The translations under genes were made by a program, and so were the position numbers. Positions 17,763-25,980 of a stretch of DNA of 64,000 bases are shown here, in pieces; position 1 is the first letter of the stretch; each line of letters opens with the position of its first letter. Below the pieces are notes generated by a model. It did not search any database and was not told the DNA's origin. It worked only from the letters and a program-made list of their open reading frames with translations. The stretch is from Orlajensenia sp001423545 (GTDB lineage: Bacteria; Actinomycetota; Actinomycetes; Actinomycetales; Microbacteriaceae): contig LMOK01000002.1 in the NCBI GenBank assembly GCA_001423545.1, positions 1,116,001-1,180,000 of the forward strand, read 5' to 3'.

Positions 17763-18671
17763 ATGGCCCACGATCACGCCCACCGGAGCTCCACCAGGTC
17801 CCGACTTCTCATAGTCATCGGGATCGTCTCCGTCGTGCTCATCGCCGAGGTGGTGGGCGCGGCTCTCAGCGGATCGCTGGCCCTGTTCGCCGACGCCGGC
17901 CACATGCTCTCGGACCTCACGGGACTCGTCGTGGCGCTGGTCGCCGCCATCGTGGCCGCGCGACCGGCATCAGAGCGCCAGACCTACGGGTACCAGCGTG
18001 CCGAGGTCTTCGGGGCCCTCATCAATGCGCTCATCCTCATCGTCGTCGCGCTGTTCGTCGGTGTCGAGGGCATCCGCCGCCTGATCGAGCCGGGCCCGGC
18101 AGAGGTGCAGGGTTCGCTCATGCTGCTCGTCGCGGGCATCGGCCTGGTGGCCAACGTGATCGCCTTCCTCGTGCTGCGACGCGGCGACACCACGTCGCTC
18201 AACATGCGGGGTGCGGCTCTCGAGGTGCTCGGCGATCTGCTGGGCTCCATCGCCGTCATCGTCGCTGGCATCGTCATCATCACGACGGGGTTCGCCGCAG
18301 CAGACGCGATCGCCTCGCTGCTCATCGCCGTGATGATCGTGCCGCGCGCGTCGTCGCTGCTGCGCGACGTGGTGCGGGTGCTCAACCAGTCCGTGCCTGT
18401 CGACACCAGCATCGCCGAGATCCGCCAGCACATCCTCGAGACCGACGGCGTCGTCGATGTTCACGACGTGCACGTGTGGGCGATCACCTCGGGCGAGTAC
18501 GTCTTCAGTGCCCACGTGGTGGTCGAGCCGGACGCCCTCGTCGGCGAGGGGTCGAGCTGCCTGCTCGACGAGCTCAGCGACTGCCTCGCGCATCACTTCG
18601 ACGTGGAGCACTCCACGTTCCAGCTCGAGCCGGCCGAGCACGCGGCGCACGAGCAGCCGCACCACGCGTAG
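17763..18671 (+). CDS. Cation diffusion facilitator metal efflux protein (CzcD/ZitB-like)
   Basis: The 302-residue protein has six predicted transmembrane segments. Metal-site motifs are HMLSD in segment 2 (FADAGHMLSDLTG) and the corresponding Asp residues in segment 5 (MRGAALEVLGDLLGS). The N-terminus (HDHAHR) and C-terminus (HAAHEQPHHA) are His-rich. It should export zinc, cadmium or cobalt in exchange for protons. The cytosolic C-terminal domain (VHDVHVWAI) is conserved. No metal-responsive operator was identified. Confidence 0.9.
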   Translation: MAHDHAHRSSTRSRLLIVIGIVSVVLIAEVVGAALSGSLALFADAGHMLSDLTGLVVALVAAIVAARPASERQTYGYQRAEVFGALINALILIVVALFVGVEGIRRLIEPGPAEVQGSLMLLVAGIGLVANVIAFLVLRRGDTTSLNMRGAALEVLGDLLGSIAVIVAGIVIITTGFAAADAIASLLIAVMIVPRASSLLRDVVRVLNQSVPVDTSIAEIRQHILETDGVVDVHDVHVWAITSGEYVFSAHVVVEPDALVGEGSSCLLDELSDCLAHHFDVEHSTFQLEPAEHAAHEQPHHA

Positions 18672-18719
18672 CCGCAACGCTCGCTGGACAGACCCGGGCG
18701 AGCGGATGCCGCCCTGAGA

Positions 18720-19460
18720 CTAGAAGCCGTCGGGGCGCTTCTCGAACACGTCGGGGTCGAGGGCCAGTTCGGCTGCCTCCTCGGCATCCGTCACCACGTC
18801 CTCTCCGGCCTCGGCCGCCTTCTTCGCCTGGTGGGCGGAGTGGAAGTAGTGCCAGAGCGTGGGGATGAGCGTGAGGACGACGGCGCCTAGCAGGATGATG
18901 TCGATGTAGTTCTGCACGAACTCCGCGACGGGCGGGATGTACCCGATGAGGAAGCCGAAGTAGGTCAGGCCTGCGCCCCAGATGAGAGCGCCGATGGCGT
19001 TGTACAGCGAGTACTTGCGGTAGTCCATGTGGCCGATACCGGCGGCGACGGGGGCGAAGGTGCGCACGATCGGAACGAAGCGGGCGAGGATGACCGCGAG
19101 GGCGCCGAACCGGGTGAAGAAGGCGTTCGTGCGTTCGACGTTCTTGACGCTGAACAGGCCGGATTCCTTCTTCTCGAAGACCCGTGGCCCGAATCTGTGG
19201 CCGATGAGATAGCCGACCTCGCCGCCGAGGAACGCCGCGACGGCGATGGCGAGGCACACCCACCAGATGTCGACACCGAACACCAGCGAGGTGTGGGTGA
19301 GCAGGCCGGAGATGACCAGCAGGGTGTCGCCGGGGAGGAGGAATCCGACCAGAAGGCCGGTCTCCGCGAAGACTATCGCGCACACCACCACCAGGGCCCA
19401 GGGGCCTGCGCCGGCGATGATGGTCTCTGGGTCGAGCCAGGGGATCAGGGCGGTGTGCAT
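18720..19460 (-). CDS. DedA family membrane protein (first of two)
   Basis: The 246-residue SNARE-associated/DedA protein has the family core FLLPGDTLLVISGLL, AAFLGGEVGYLIGHRFG and a FARFVPIVRTFAPVAAG stretch with the key arginines. Family members help recycle undecaprenyl phosphate or phospholipids across the membrane. The C-terminus is acidic. A second DedA gene lies immediately upstream on the same strand, 11 bases away, suggesting an operon. Confidence 0.9.
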   Translation of the reverse strand: MHTALIPWLDPETIIAGAGPWALVVVCAIVFAETGLLVGFLLPGDTLLVISGLLTHTSLVFGVDIWWVCLAIAVAAFLGGEVGYLIGHRFGPRVFEKKESGLFSVKNVERTNAFFTRFGALAVILARFVPIVRTFAPVAAGIGHMDYRKYSLYNAIGALIWGAGLTYFGFLIGYIPPVAEFVQNYIDIILLGAVVLTLIPTLWHYFHSAHQAKKAAEAGEDVVTDAEEAAELALDPDVFEKRPDGF

Positions 19461-19470
19461 GCGCCGCAGT

Positions 19471-20136
19471 CTACTTGGCCGAGGAGACGTCAGCCTGTGC
19501 AGACGCTGCGCGATCGGCGCGCTCCAGACGCCACGCCCTGATGCCCGCGATGACGGATGCCGTGATGAAGACCCCGGCGATCACGTAGGCCAGAGCCTTC
19601 ACCTCGGGGATGGATGCCGCGTAGTAGCCGATCACGGTGATCCCGACGCCCCACGCCAGGGCACCGACGATGTTCGCGGTCACGAAGCGGGCGTAGCCCA
19701 TGCGGCCGACGCCCGCGATGACGGGCACGAAGACGCGGCCCCAGGGGATGAACCGGGCGATGACCACCGACCACCAGCCGAAGGTGCGGTAGAAGTGCTC
19801 GGTGCGGGCGATGACCCCCTGCATCCGCGGCCCTCCGCGCTTGTCGAGATAGGGCCTGCCGTATCGTCGCCCGAGCAGGAAGCCGACCTGGTCGCCGAGG
19901 AAGGCGGCGATGCCGATTCCGATCGCGAGAACCCAGATGTCGACACCGGATGCGCCTGCCGCGATGATCCCCGAGGCGAAGAGCAGCGAGTCACCGGTGA
20001 CGAACGGGACGAAGACGCCGACGAAGAGCGCGGTGCCCGCGAAGACGAGGCCCCACACGACGAGGTAGAAGACGATGACACCGACCTGGCCGAGCAGGTC
20101 GGTGAGCTGGCCGTCGAGCGCCGCCGTGCGGAGCAC
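19471..20136 (-). CDS. DedA family membrane protein (second of two)
   Basis: The 221-residue DedA protein shares the same signature elements: FVTGDSLLFASGII, AAFLGDQVGFLLGRRYG and IARFIPWGRVFVPVIAG. It diverges from the neighbouring copy, so the duplication is not recent. It lies between heme oxygenase and the other DedA on the minus strand, with a five-base gap after heme oxygenase, and may be cotranscribed with it. Confidence 0.9.
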   Translation of the reverse strand: MLRTAALDGQLTDLLGQVGVIVFYLVVWGLVFAGTALFVGVFVPFVTGDSLLFASGIIAAGASGVDIWVLAIGIGIAAFLGDQVGFLLGRRYGRPYLDKRGGPRMQGVIARTEHFYRTFGWWSVVIARFIPWGRVFVPVIAGVGRMGYARFVTANIVGALAWGVGITVIGYYAASIPEVKALAYVIAGVFITASVIAGIRAWRLERADRAASAQADVSSAK

Positions 20137-20141
20137 GATTC

Positions 20142-20777
20142 TCAGCCGTCGAGCGCGTCGAAGACGGCGCTGTTGAAGTCGAAGGCCGCGTCGGCCTCCG
20201 TGACGAAGGCATCGACCTGGGCGGCATCGAAGCCGAGGGCGTTGAGGTTCTCGCGGTAGGCACGCTTGTAGTGCACGATGTCGGCGATCTCGGTGAAGCG
20301 GAAGAAGCTCAGCTGCTCGGGAGTGGCGTCGTAGTGGCGCGCGACGAGGCGCGCGATGGCCTGGCCGCCCGAGAGGTCGCCGAGGTAGCGGGTGTAGTGG
20401 TGCGCGAGGTAGCGGGGGAGGTCGTCGGGGGCGATCGCGCGCAGGTGCTCCGCGTAGGCGGCCGTGGCCGGCAGAGCCGGGAGCTCGGTGCGCCAGGCGG
20501 GGGACCCGAGGGCGGCGAGGTCGCTCTCCATCGCGGCGAACCTGTCGAGGCTGTGGGCGTCGATGATGGCCGGGTCGTTCGGCTGTGCCGGGCGCGACTC
20601 GAGCGCTTCGTAGATCCAGGCCAGCTGGGCCAGGTAGCGCGTGTAGGCGGCGAGGTCGAGCTCGCCCTTCATCAGGGCCGTGATGAACGGCTTGCTCTCG
20701 GCGGACCGGTGGGCGTCCATCGTGCGCTCGCGGACGATGGCGGCGACATCCGTCGCGTCGACAGTGAGGTTAGGCAT
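20142..20777 (-). CDS. Biliverdin-producing heme oxygenase
   Basis: The 211-residue protein opens heme to biliverdin, iron and CO. The proximal heme ligand is the histidine in TMDAHRSAES near residue 20, and the distal helix glycine motif is GDLSGGQAIARL. Length is normal for actinobacterial HmuO. The start codon lies inside an IdeR/DtxR-type iron box, so expression is likely repressed by iron and raised in iron starvation. It probably forms an operon with the two downstream DedA genes. Confidence 0.92.
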   Translation of the reverse strand: MPNLTVDATDVAAIVRERTMDAHRSAESKPFITALMKGELDLAAYTRYLAQLAWIYEALESRPAQPNDPAIIDAHSLDRFAAMESDLAALGSPAWRTELPALPATAAYAEHLRAIAPDDLPRYLAHHYTRYLGDLSGGQAIARLVARHYDATPEQLSFFRFTEIADIVHYKRAYRENLNALGFDAAQVDAFVTEADAAFDFNSAVFDALDG

Positions 20778-20783
20778 ACCTAA
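20765..20783 (-). promoter_or_regulatory. IdeR/DtxR-type iron box overlapping the heme oxygenase start
   Basis: TGAGGTTAGGCATACCTAA matches 16 of 19 positions of the classical box TTAGGTTAGGCTAACCTAA. It covers the start codon (reverse complement of CAT at 20775-20777), so a bound regulator would block both promoter clearance and translation initiation. The match was counted by eye. Confidence 0.75.
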
Positions 20784-20916
20784 ACAGTAACGGACGCACC
20801 CCCCTCGTGTCTCACCCCCGAAGCGGGCATCGGCGTGGCGCATCGCACTCCAGTAGCCTTCGGGAGTGGCCTGCATCCGTGCGGGTCACGCTCCGTGTAC
20901 TGACGAAAGGCCCTCC

Positions 20917-22377
20917 GTGCTCGACTTCCTCTTCGAGAACCCCGTCCTCGCCACGATCGTGATCGCTGTCATCGCGCTGATCGTGGTGTTCCTGTACGCG
21001 AAGGTGCTCTACCGCAACGTGTCACCGGATGAGGCTCTCGTGGTCACCGGCAAGCGGTCGAAGCGCCGGGTGGTCGACGGGGTCGAGGCCGAGGAGTCTG
21101 GCCAGCGCGTCGTACATGGCCAGGGCGTGTGGATCACGCCGTTCTTCCAGAAGGCGCACAAGATCTCGCTGCGCTCTCGGGCCATCGACATCAAGGCCGA
21201 GGCGCAGACCAAGAACGGCATCACGATGAACGTCGACGCCGTGGCGATCGTCAAGGTCGGCGACGCGGACGAGAAGATCCGCGCTGCAGCCCAGCGCTTC
21301 CTCGGGCAGGACAAGAACATCGACATCTTCGCGCTCGAGGTGCTGTCGGGATCGCTGCGCTCCTCGGTGGGTGCCACCGACGTGCTCACCATCATCAACA
21401 AGCGCGACGAGCTCTCGACCGCGGTGCTCGACATCGCACGCCAGTCGCTGCTCAACCAGGGTCTCGACGTCGACTCCTTCGAGATCAAGGGCATCTCGGA
21501 CAGCAACGGCTACATCGAGGACCTCGGCCGCGCCGAGCAGGCCGAGGTGCGCAAGCAGGCCGAGATCGCCGAGTCGCGCGCCAAGAAGGAGGCCCGCGAG
21601 GCCGCCGTCGCGGCGGAGACCGCCATCGCCGAGGCCGAGAACGCCCTCGCCCTGCGCAAGGCCGACCTGCAGAAGGAGACCGACAAGGCCGCGGCCGAGG
21701 CGGCATCCGCCCGCCCTCTCGCCGAGGCGCAGTCGCAGCAGGCCGTCGTCGCCCAGCAGGAGATCACGGCCCAGAAGCGCGCATCGCTGCGTGCGGCCGA
21801 GCTCGAGTCCGAGGTCAAGGCTGTGGCCGATGCCGAGGCCTACCGGGTGAAGACCATCGCGCAGGCGGCCGCAGACTCCAAGCTCATCGAGGCGCAGTCG
21901 GCCCGCGACGCCCGCAAGGCCGCCGCCGACGCGCTCGAGGCCGAGGGTCTCGCCGAGGCCAAGGCGATCGCCGCTCGTGGTGAGGCCGAGGCATCCGCCA
22001 CCAAGGCCGCTGCCGAGGCCGTCGCCCAGCAGTCCGAGGCGCTGCTGCAGCTCAAGGTGATCGAGGCCCTGCCGCTCATCGCCCGCGAGCTCGCCGCGCC
22101 GATGTCGAACATCGACCAGCTCACGGTGATCTCCACCGACGGCGCCTCGCAGCTCGCCAAGAACGCGGCGTCCGGACTCACCGAGGTCGATGGCGTGCTG
22201 AAGTCGACGATGGGCCTCAGCATCCGCGACCTGCTCGGATCGTTCGTGGGCGGCGCTGCGGCCGGCCAGACGTTCGCGGCGAACTCGAACGGTGGCGCTG
22301 CTGCCCCGCGCACGAACCACGTCGTCGCCGTCGACCTCGACCCCGAGCCCGAGTCGGAGACGCTGCCGGTCTCCTGA
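20917..22377 (+). CDS. Flotillin-like SPFH domain protein
   Basis: The 486-residue protein has one N-terminal membrane segment (residues 8-30), an SPFH domain (NVSPDEALVVTGKRSKRR, then a GITMNVDAVAIVKVGD stretch), a long Ala/Glu/Lys coiled-coil region from about residue 200 to 360, and a Gly-rich tail. Flotillins organise membrane domains. The GTG start at 20917 follows GAAAGG by seven bases; an upstream in-frame ATG at 20866 gives an implausible leader. A strong hairpin follows the stop. Confidence 0.9.
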   Translation: MLDFLFENPVLATIVIAVIALIVVFLYAKVLYRNVSPDEALVVTGKRSKRRVVDGVEAEESGQRVVHGQGVWITPFFQKAHKISLRSRAIDIKAEAQTKNGITMNVDAVAIVKVGDADEKIRAAAQRFLGQDKNIDIFALEVLSGSLRSSVGATDVLTIINKRDELSTAVLDIARQSLLNQGLDVDSFEIKGISDSNGYIEDLGRAEQAEVRKQAEIAESRAKKEAREAAVAAETAIAEAENALALRKADLQKETDKAAAEAASARPLAEAQSQQAVVAQQEITAQKRASLRAAELESEVKAVADAEAYRVKTIAQAAADSKLIEAQSARDARKAAADALEAEGLAEAKAIAARGEAEASATKAAAEAVAQQSEALLQLKVIEALPLIARELAAPMSNIDQLTVISTDGASQLAKNAASGLTEVDGVLKSTMGLSIRDLLGSFVGGAAAGQTFAANSNGGAAAPRTNHVVAVDLDPEPESETLPVS

Positions 22378-22385
22378 TGCGAGAA

Positions 22386-22410
22386 GGGCCCACGCGTCAC
22401 GCGTGGGCCC
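22386..22410. terminator. Hairpin between flotillin and tRNA-Leu
   Basis: GGGCCCACGC and GCGTGGGCCC form a perfect 10-base-pair stem around GTCAC. The flotillin gene and the minus-strand tRNA converge here, so the hairpin could stop both. Confidence 0.75.
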
Positions 22411-22416
22411 GATCCG

Positions 22417-22496
22417 TGCGGAAGGTGGGACTCGAACCCACACGCCGAAGCACAGGAACCTAAATCCTGCGTGTCTGCCAATTCCACCACTCCCGC
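22417..22496 (-). tRNA. tRNA-Leu, anticodon UAG
   Basis: Read on the minus strand, the acceptor stem GCGGGAG pairs with the 3' end CTTCCGC (one G-U). The anticodon stem CAGGA/TCCTG encloses the loop TTTAGGT, giving anticodon UAG, which reads CUA/CUG. A long variable arm (TGCTTCGGCG) fits leucine. The T-arm GTGGG-TTCGAGT-CCCAC is standard. The 3' CCA is not encoded. Confidence 0.93.
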
Positions 22497-22575
22497 TGGT
22501 GCCGTCCCAGTGTAAACGGCGCCGCCCTGTGGACAGTTCCGGCGACCGGGCGTGATGCCGGGGCACCATGAACGG

Positions 22576-23808
22576 ATGACCGAGGCCGTTCGCACCATCA
22601 CGGAGCGGGTGCGCGCCCGGGTGCGGGACGACGGCGTCGACCTGGCCTCGGATGCCGCCCTCGCCGAGCGTTACGCCCGCGACGCCCTCCGCGACTACGT
22701 CGAGCGCTCGGTCGCGGGAGCCGGTCCGCTCATCGCCGATGAGGAGCAGGCCACCCGGGAGGTCATCGCGTCTCTCACCGGGTTCGGTCCGCTGCAGCCC
22801 TACCTCCACGACCCGACCATCGAGGAGATCTGGCTCAACTCTCCGTCCCGGGTCTTCGTGGCGCGCAACGGCGTGCCCGAGCTGACGCCCACGGTGCTCA
22901 CCGAGAGTGCCGTGCGCGATCTGGTCGAACGGATGCTGCAGTCCAGCGGCCGCCGCGTCGACCTGTCGAGCCCGTTCGTCGACGCCTCCCTGCCCGACGG
23001 GTCGAGGCTGCACGTCGTGATCCCCGACATCACGCAGAAGCACTGGGCCGTGAACATCCGCAAATTCACGAGGCGCCTGCGCGACCTGGGGCGCCTCGTG
23101 CAGCTGGGATCGCTGTCGCTGCAGGCCGCGGAGTTCCTGCGCATGTGCGTGCTCGCCGACCAGAACATCCTCGTGTCAGGCCCGACGCAGGCGGGCAAGA
23201 CCACCCTGCTCGGTGCCCTGCTCTCGAGCGCCCGGCGGGATGAGCGCATCGTGACGGTGGAGGAGACCTTCGAGCTCGACATCGACGCCCGCGACATCGT
23301 GGCCATGCAGTGCCGCCAGCCGAGCATCGAGGGCACGGGGGAGATCAGCCTGCGCCGCCTCATCAAGGAGGCGCTGCGCATGCGCCCGGACAGGCTGGTC
23401 GTCGGCGAGGTGCGCGAGGCCGAGAGCCTCGACCTGCTCATTGCGCTGAACAGCGGCCTTCCCGGTATGTGCAGCATCCACGCCAACAGTGCTCGCGACG
23501 CCTTGGCGAAGCTCTGCACGCTGCCACTGCTCGCCGGGCGCAACATCGACTCGGCCTTCGTCGTACCGACCGTCGCGGCCTGCGTCGACATCGTCGTGCA
23601 GTGCGAGATCGATCGGGCCGGCGCTCGCCGTGTGACGGAGATCCTCGCCCTCAGCGGATCTGTCTCGGGATCCGTCGTCGAGGCGAGTCCGGTGTTCCAG
23701 CTGCGCGATGGCCTGCTGCAGGCCACAGGAAGCCATCCGCTCAAACTCGCAAAGTTCCGCGCGGCCGGTCTCGACCCGTCGATCGTCCTGGCTCGGAGCG
23801 CCGCGTGA
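22576..23808 (+). CDS. tadA: TadA/CpaF pilus assembly ATPase
   Basis: The 410-residue secretion ATPase powers assembly of tight-adherence (Flp) pili. It has the N-terminal basic helix region, Walker A GPTQAGKTTLLG near residue 202, the Asp box VTVEETFELD, and Walker B PDRLVVGEVREAESL, followed by GMCSIHANSARDALAK. The start ATG 22576 gives the best N-terminus; ATG 22552 is an alternative. tadB starts inside its stop (GTGA). A tadZ gene is not seen upstream; a tRNA gene sits there instead. Confidence 0.9.
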   Translation: MTEAVRTITERVRARVRDDGVDLASDAALAERYARDALRDYVERSVAGAGPLIADEEQATREVIASLTGFGPLQPYLHDPTIEEIWLNSPSRVFVARNGVPELTPTVLTESAVRDLVERMLQSSGRRVDLSSPFVDASLPDGSRLHVVIPDITQKHWAVNIRKFTRRLRDLGRLVQLGSLSLQAAEFLRMCVLADQNILVSGPTQAGKTTLLGALLSSARRDERIVTVEETFELDIDARDIVAMQCRQPSIEGTGEISLRRLIKEALRMRPDRLVVGEVREAESLDLLIALNSGLPGMCSIHANSARDALAKLCTLPLLAGRNIDSAFVVPTVAACVDIVVQCEIDRAGARRVTEILALSGSVSGSVVEASPVFQLRDGLLQATGSHPLKLAKFRAAGLDPSIVLARSAA

Positions 23809-24680
23809 TCTCGGCCCAGGCCGTGGCCGTCGCCTGCGTGGCGGGAGCCGGCGTGCTGCTCGTGCTGTCGCCCTGGCTGTGGCCGCGGTCGGATGACCGC
23901 CCACGCCGATCGGACTCGGCAGGCGAACGGATGCGCGCCCGCCTCGCGCTCGCCGGTCTCGGCGGCGTGCCACCGGCCGTGCTCCTGCTCATCTCAGTGC
24001 TCGTCGGTCTCGCGACCGCCGGGCTGATGCAGGCGATCGTGGGAGTGTCCGCGCTGTCCCTCGCAGCCGGCCTCGTGGGTTTCGCCGCTCCAGCCCTCGT
24101 CGTGACCCTGCGTGCCCGAGCCCGCCGAGTGGCAAACAGAGCGCTCTGGCCCGATGTCGTCGACCACATCCTGTCGGCCGTACGCGCCGGCATCGCGCTG
24201 CCGGACGCCGTCGCATCGCTGTCGCAGTCGGGTCCGGCAGGCTCGCGTGCGAGCTTCGCCGCGTTCGAGCGCGAGTACCGCGCGACGGGCAACTTCTCGC
24301 ACTCGATCGACCTTCTGAAGACCGACCTGGCCGACCCCGTCGCCGATCGCCTTCTCGAGACCCTGCGCATGGCGCGCGAGGTCGGCGGAAGCGACCTGGG
24401 CGAGGTGTTGCGCTCGCTCGCCGCCTACCTGCGCGACGATGCCGTGGTGCGGGCAGAGCTGCGCGCCCGGCAGTCCTGGATCGTGAACGCCGCCAGGCTC
24501 GGAGTCGTGGCTCCGTGGATCGTGCTGCTCATGCTCGCGACCCGTCCCGAGGGGGCAGCCGCGTACAACTCGCCGGCCGGTGCCGTGCTCATCCTGGTCG
24601 GACTCCTCGTCTCGGCGTTGGCCTACCTGCTCATGATCCGGGTCGGGAGGCTGCCGGAGGAACAGCGTTGGTTCCGATGA
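23805..24680 (+). CDS. tadB: TadB type II secretion F-like inner-membrane protein
   Basis: The 291-residue protein has an N-terminal membrane segment, two central segments (around residues 60-100) and two C-terminal segments. The cytosolic T2SSF domain contains WPDVVDHILSAVRAGIALPDAV and LLETLRMAREVGGSDLGEV, typical of Tad pilus platform proteins. It forms the platform with TadC on which TadA acts. GTG 23805 overlaps the tadA stop. A 90-base gap precedes tadC. Confidence 0.88.
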   Translation: MISAQAVAVACVAGAGVLLVLSPWLWPRSDDRPRRSDSAGERMRARLALAGLGGVPPAVLLLISVLVGLATAGLMQAIVGVSALSLAAGLVGFAAPALVVTLRARARRVANRALWPDVVDHILSAVRAGIALPDAVASLSQSGPAGSRASFAAFEREYRATGNFSHSIDLLKTDLADPVADRLLETLRMAREVGGSDLGEVLRSLAAYLRDDAVVRAELRARQSWIVNAARLGVVAPWIVLLMLATRPEGAAAYNSPAGAVLILVGLLVSALAYLLMIRVGRLPEEQRWFR

Positions 24681-24770
24681 CTGTGGATAAGTCGGGCATC
24701 ACAGCCCGCGATCGCGCCATGATGCCGCAATGACCGGCGTCGATGCGGTGGCGGGCCGGCGGAGCAGCCG

Positions 24771-25703
24771 ATGAGCGCTCCGCAGGCGTTGTCGCTGGTG
24801 CTCGGCTGCACACTCGGCCTCGGCCTGTGGTCGCTCGCGGCGACGCTTCCGAGCTTCAGGCGCCCGCGCCTGGCCGACCGGGTCGCGCCCTACATCCTCG
24901 ACGTCTCGCCGGCGGCGCGCGAGCACGTGCGACGACGCACGGTCGATCCGCTTCCCGTGCTCGGCTCCCTCGCCGCGCCCGTGATCGGCGCCTTCTCGGG
25001 CCTGCTCTCCCGTCTCTTCGGCGGCCCCGAGACGGCGGCGCTGCGGTTGCGACAGAGCGGGTCCGCGGCATCCGTCGAGCGACTGCGTTCCGAGCAGGTG
25101 ATCTCGGCGATGCTGGGCGCCGCCGTCGGCATCGTCGTGGTCCTCCTGTCGGCCTCGCGCCTGCCGCCGGTGCTCACCGTGGTGATCCCGGTGCTCGGTG
25201 CCTTCAGCGGAGCGGCGTTGCGGGATCAGGTCCTGCGGCGGGCGGCATCCGCTCGCGTGTCCCGCATGACGGACGAACTCCCGACGGTCCTGGAGTTCCT
25301 CACGCTGAGTCTCTCCGCCGGCGAGGGCATCCACGATGCCCTGCGTCGAGTGGCCCGCACCAGCTCGGGCGAACTGGCTGCCGAGTTCGCCGGCGTGCTC
25401 TCCCGTGTCGGTGCTGGGGTCCCGCTCACGCGCGCGCTCGACGAGCTCTCGACGGGGCTGCGGATGCCGCCGCTCAGCAGGGCGATCGATCAGATCACCG
25501 CGGCGGTCGAACGGGGAACACCCCTCTCCGGTGTGCTTCGCGCCCAGGCACAGGACGCCCGCGGCGAGGCGAAGAACCGGTTGCTCGAGCGCGCCGGACG
25601 GAATGAGATCGCGATGCTCATTCCGCTCGTGTTCCTGATCCTGCCGCTCACCGTCGTGATCGCGATCTTCCCGGGCCTGTTCGTGCTGCAGTCGGGGTTC
25701 TAG
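24771..25703 (+). CDS. tadC: TadC type II secretion F-like inner-membrane protein
   Basis: The 310-residue protein has the same fold as TadB: hydrophobic N-terminus, a pair of central segments (residues 110-145), a T2SSF domain (DELPTVLEFLTLSLSAGEGIHDAL) and C-terminal LIPLVFLILPLTVVIAIFPG. It is the second platform protein of the Tad pilus machine. The next gene should be the small pilin-like gene, which is present but truncated about 210 bases downstream. Confidence 0.88.
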   Translation: MSAPQALSLVLGCTLGLGLWSLAATLPSFRRPRLADRVAPYILDVSPAAREHVRRRTVDPLPVLGSLAAPVIGAFSGLLSRLFGGPETAALRLRQSGSAASVERLRSEQVISAMLGAAVGIVVVLLSASRLPPVLTVVIPVLGAFSGAALRDQVLRRAASARVSRMTDELPTVLEFLTLSLSAGEGIHDALRRVARTSSGELAAEFAGVLSRVGAGVPLTRALDELSTGLRMPPLSRAIDQITAAVERGTPLSGVLRAQAQDARGEAKNRLLERAGRNEIAMLIPLVFLILPLTVVIAIFPGLFVLQSGF

Positions 25704-25829
25704 GCCGATGGAACACGAGACGGCTCGACCTGGGCGATGGAGAAGACCGCTGGACGCTGGACGACCGAGTGACGAACGAAGCGATGACGGATGCAGGAGC
25801 GATGACCGATGCAGGAGAAGGGTGTGGCG

Positions 25830-25913
25830 ATGACGACTCTGATGGTGGGTGCTACGACGGCGCTCAGGGGACGCTTGGCGCGCGAATGGGATGACGAGCG
25901 TGGCGACGTGCCC
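25830..25913 (+). pseudogene. Truncated pilin-like gene of the tad locus, cut by an inserted element
   Basis: An AGGAGAAGG ribosome site 8 bases before ATG 25830 starts a frame reading MTTLMVGATTALRGRLAR, then EWDDERGDVP. Actinobacterial tad loci carry, just after tadC, a short protein whose N-terminus ends in an ERGDVPGWV-type motif followed by one transmembrane helix. Here the frame follows this pattern up to GDVP and then turns into unrelated sequence (PGSMECQRVVV), ending at 26000 without a hydrophobic helix. I read this as the 5' remnant of the gene; the junction is near 25911-25916. The family comparison is from memory. Confidence 0.65.
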
Positions 25914-25980
25914 CCGGGTTCTATGGAATGTCAGCGTGTCGTTGTGCCTCGTGTTGTGAAGGTGAGAGACTTTCCGCTCA

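Noticed and set aside
22417..22496. The tRNA-Leu gene as the island's integration site
   Set aside because: The recombinase module starts 3.4 kb away inside the pilin-like gene, with intact tad genes between.
21022..23043. 673-residue minus-strand open frame
   Set aside because: It covers flotillin, the tRNA and the start of tadA in antisense; biologically implausible.
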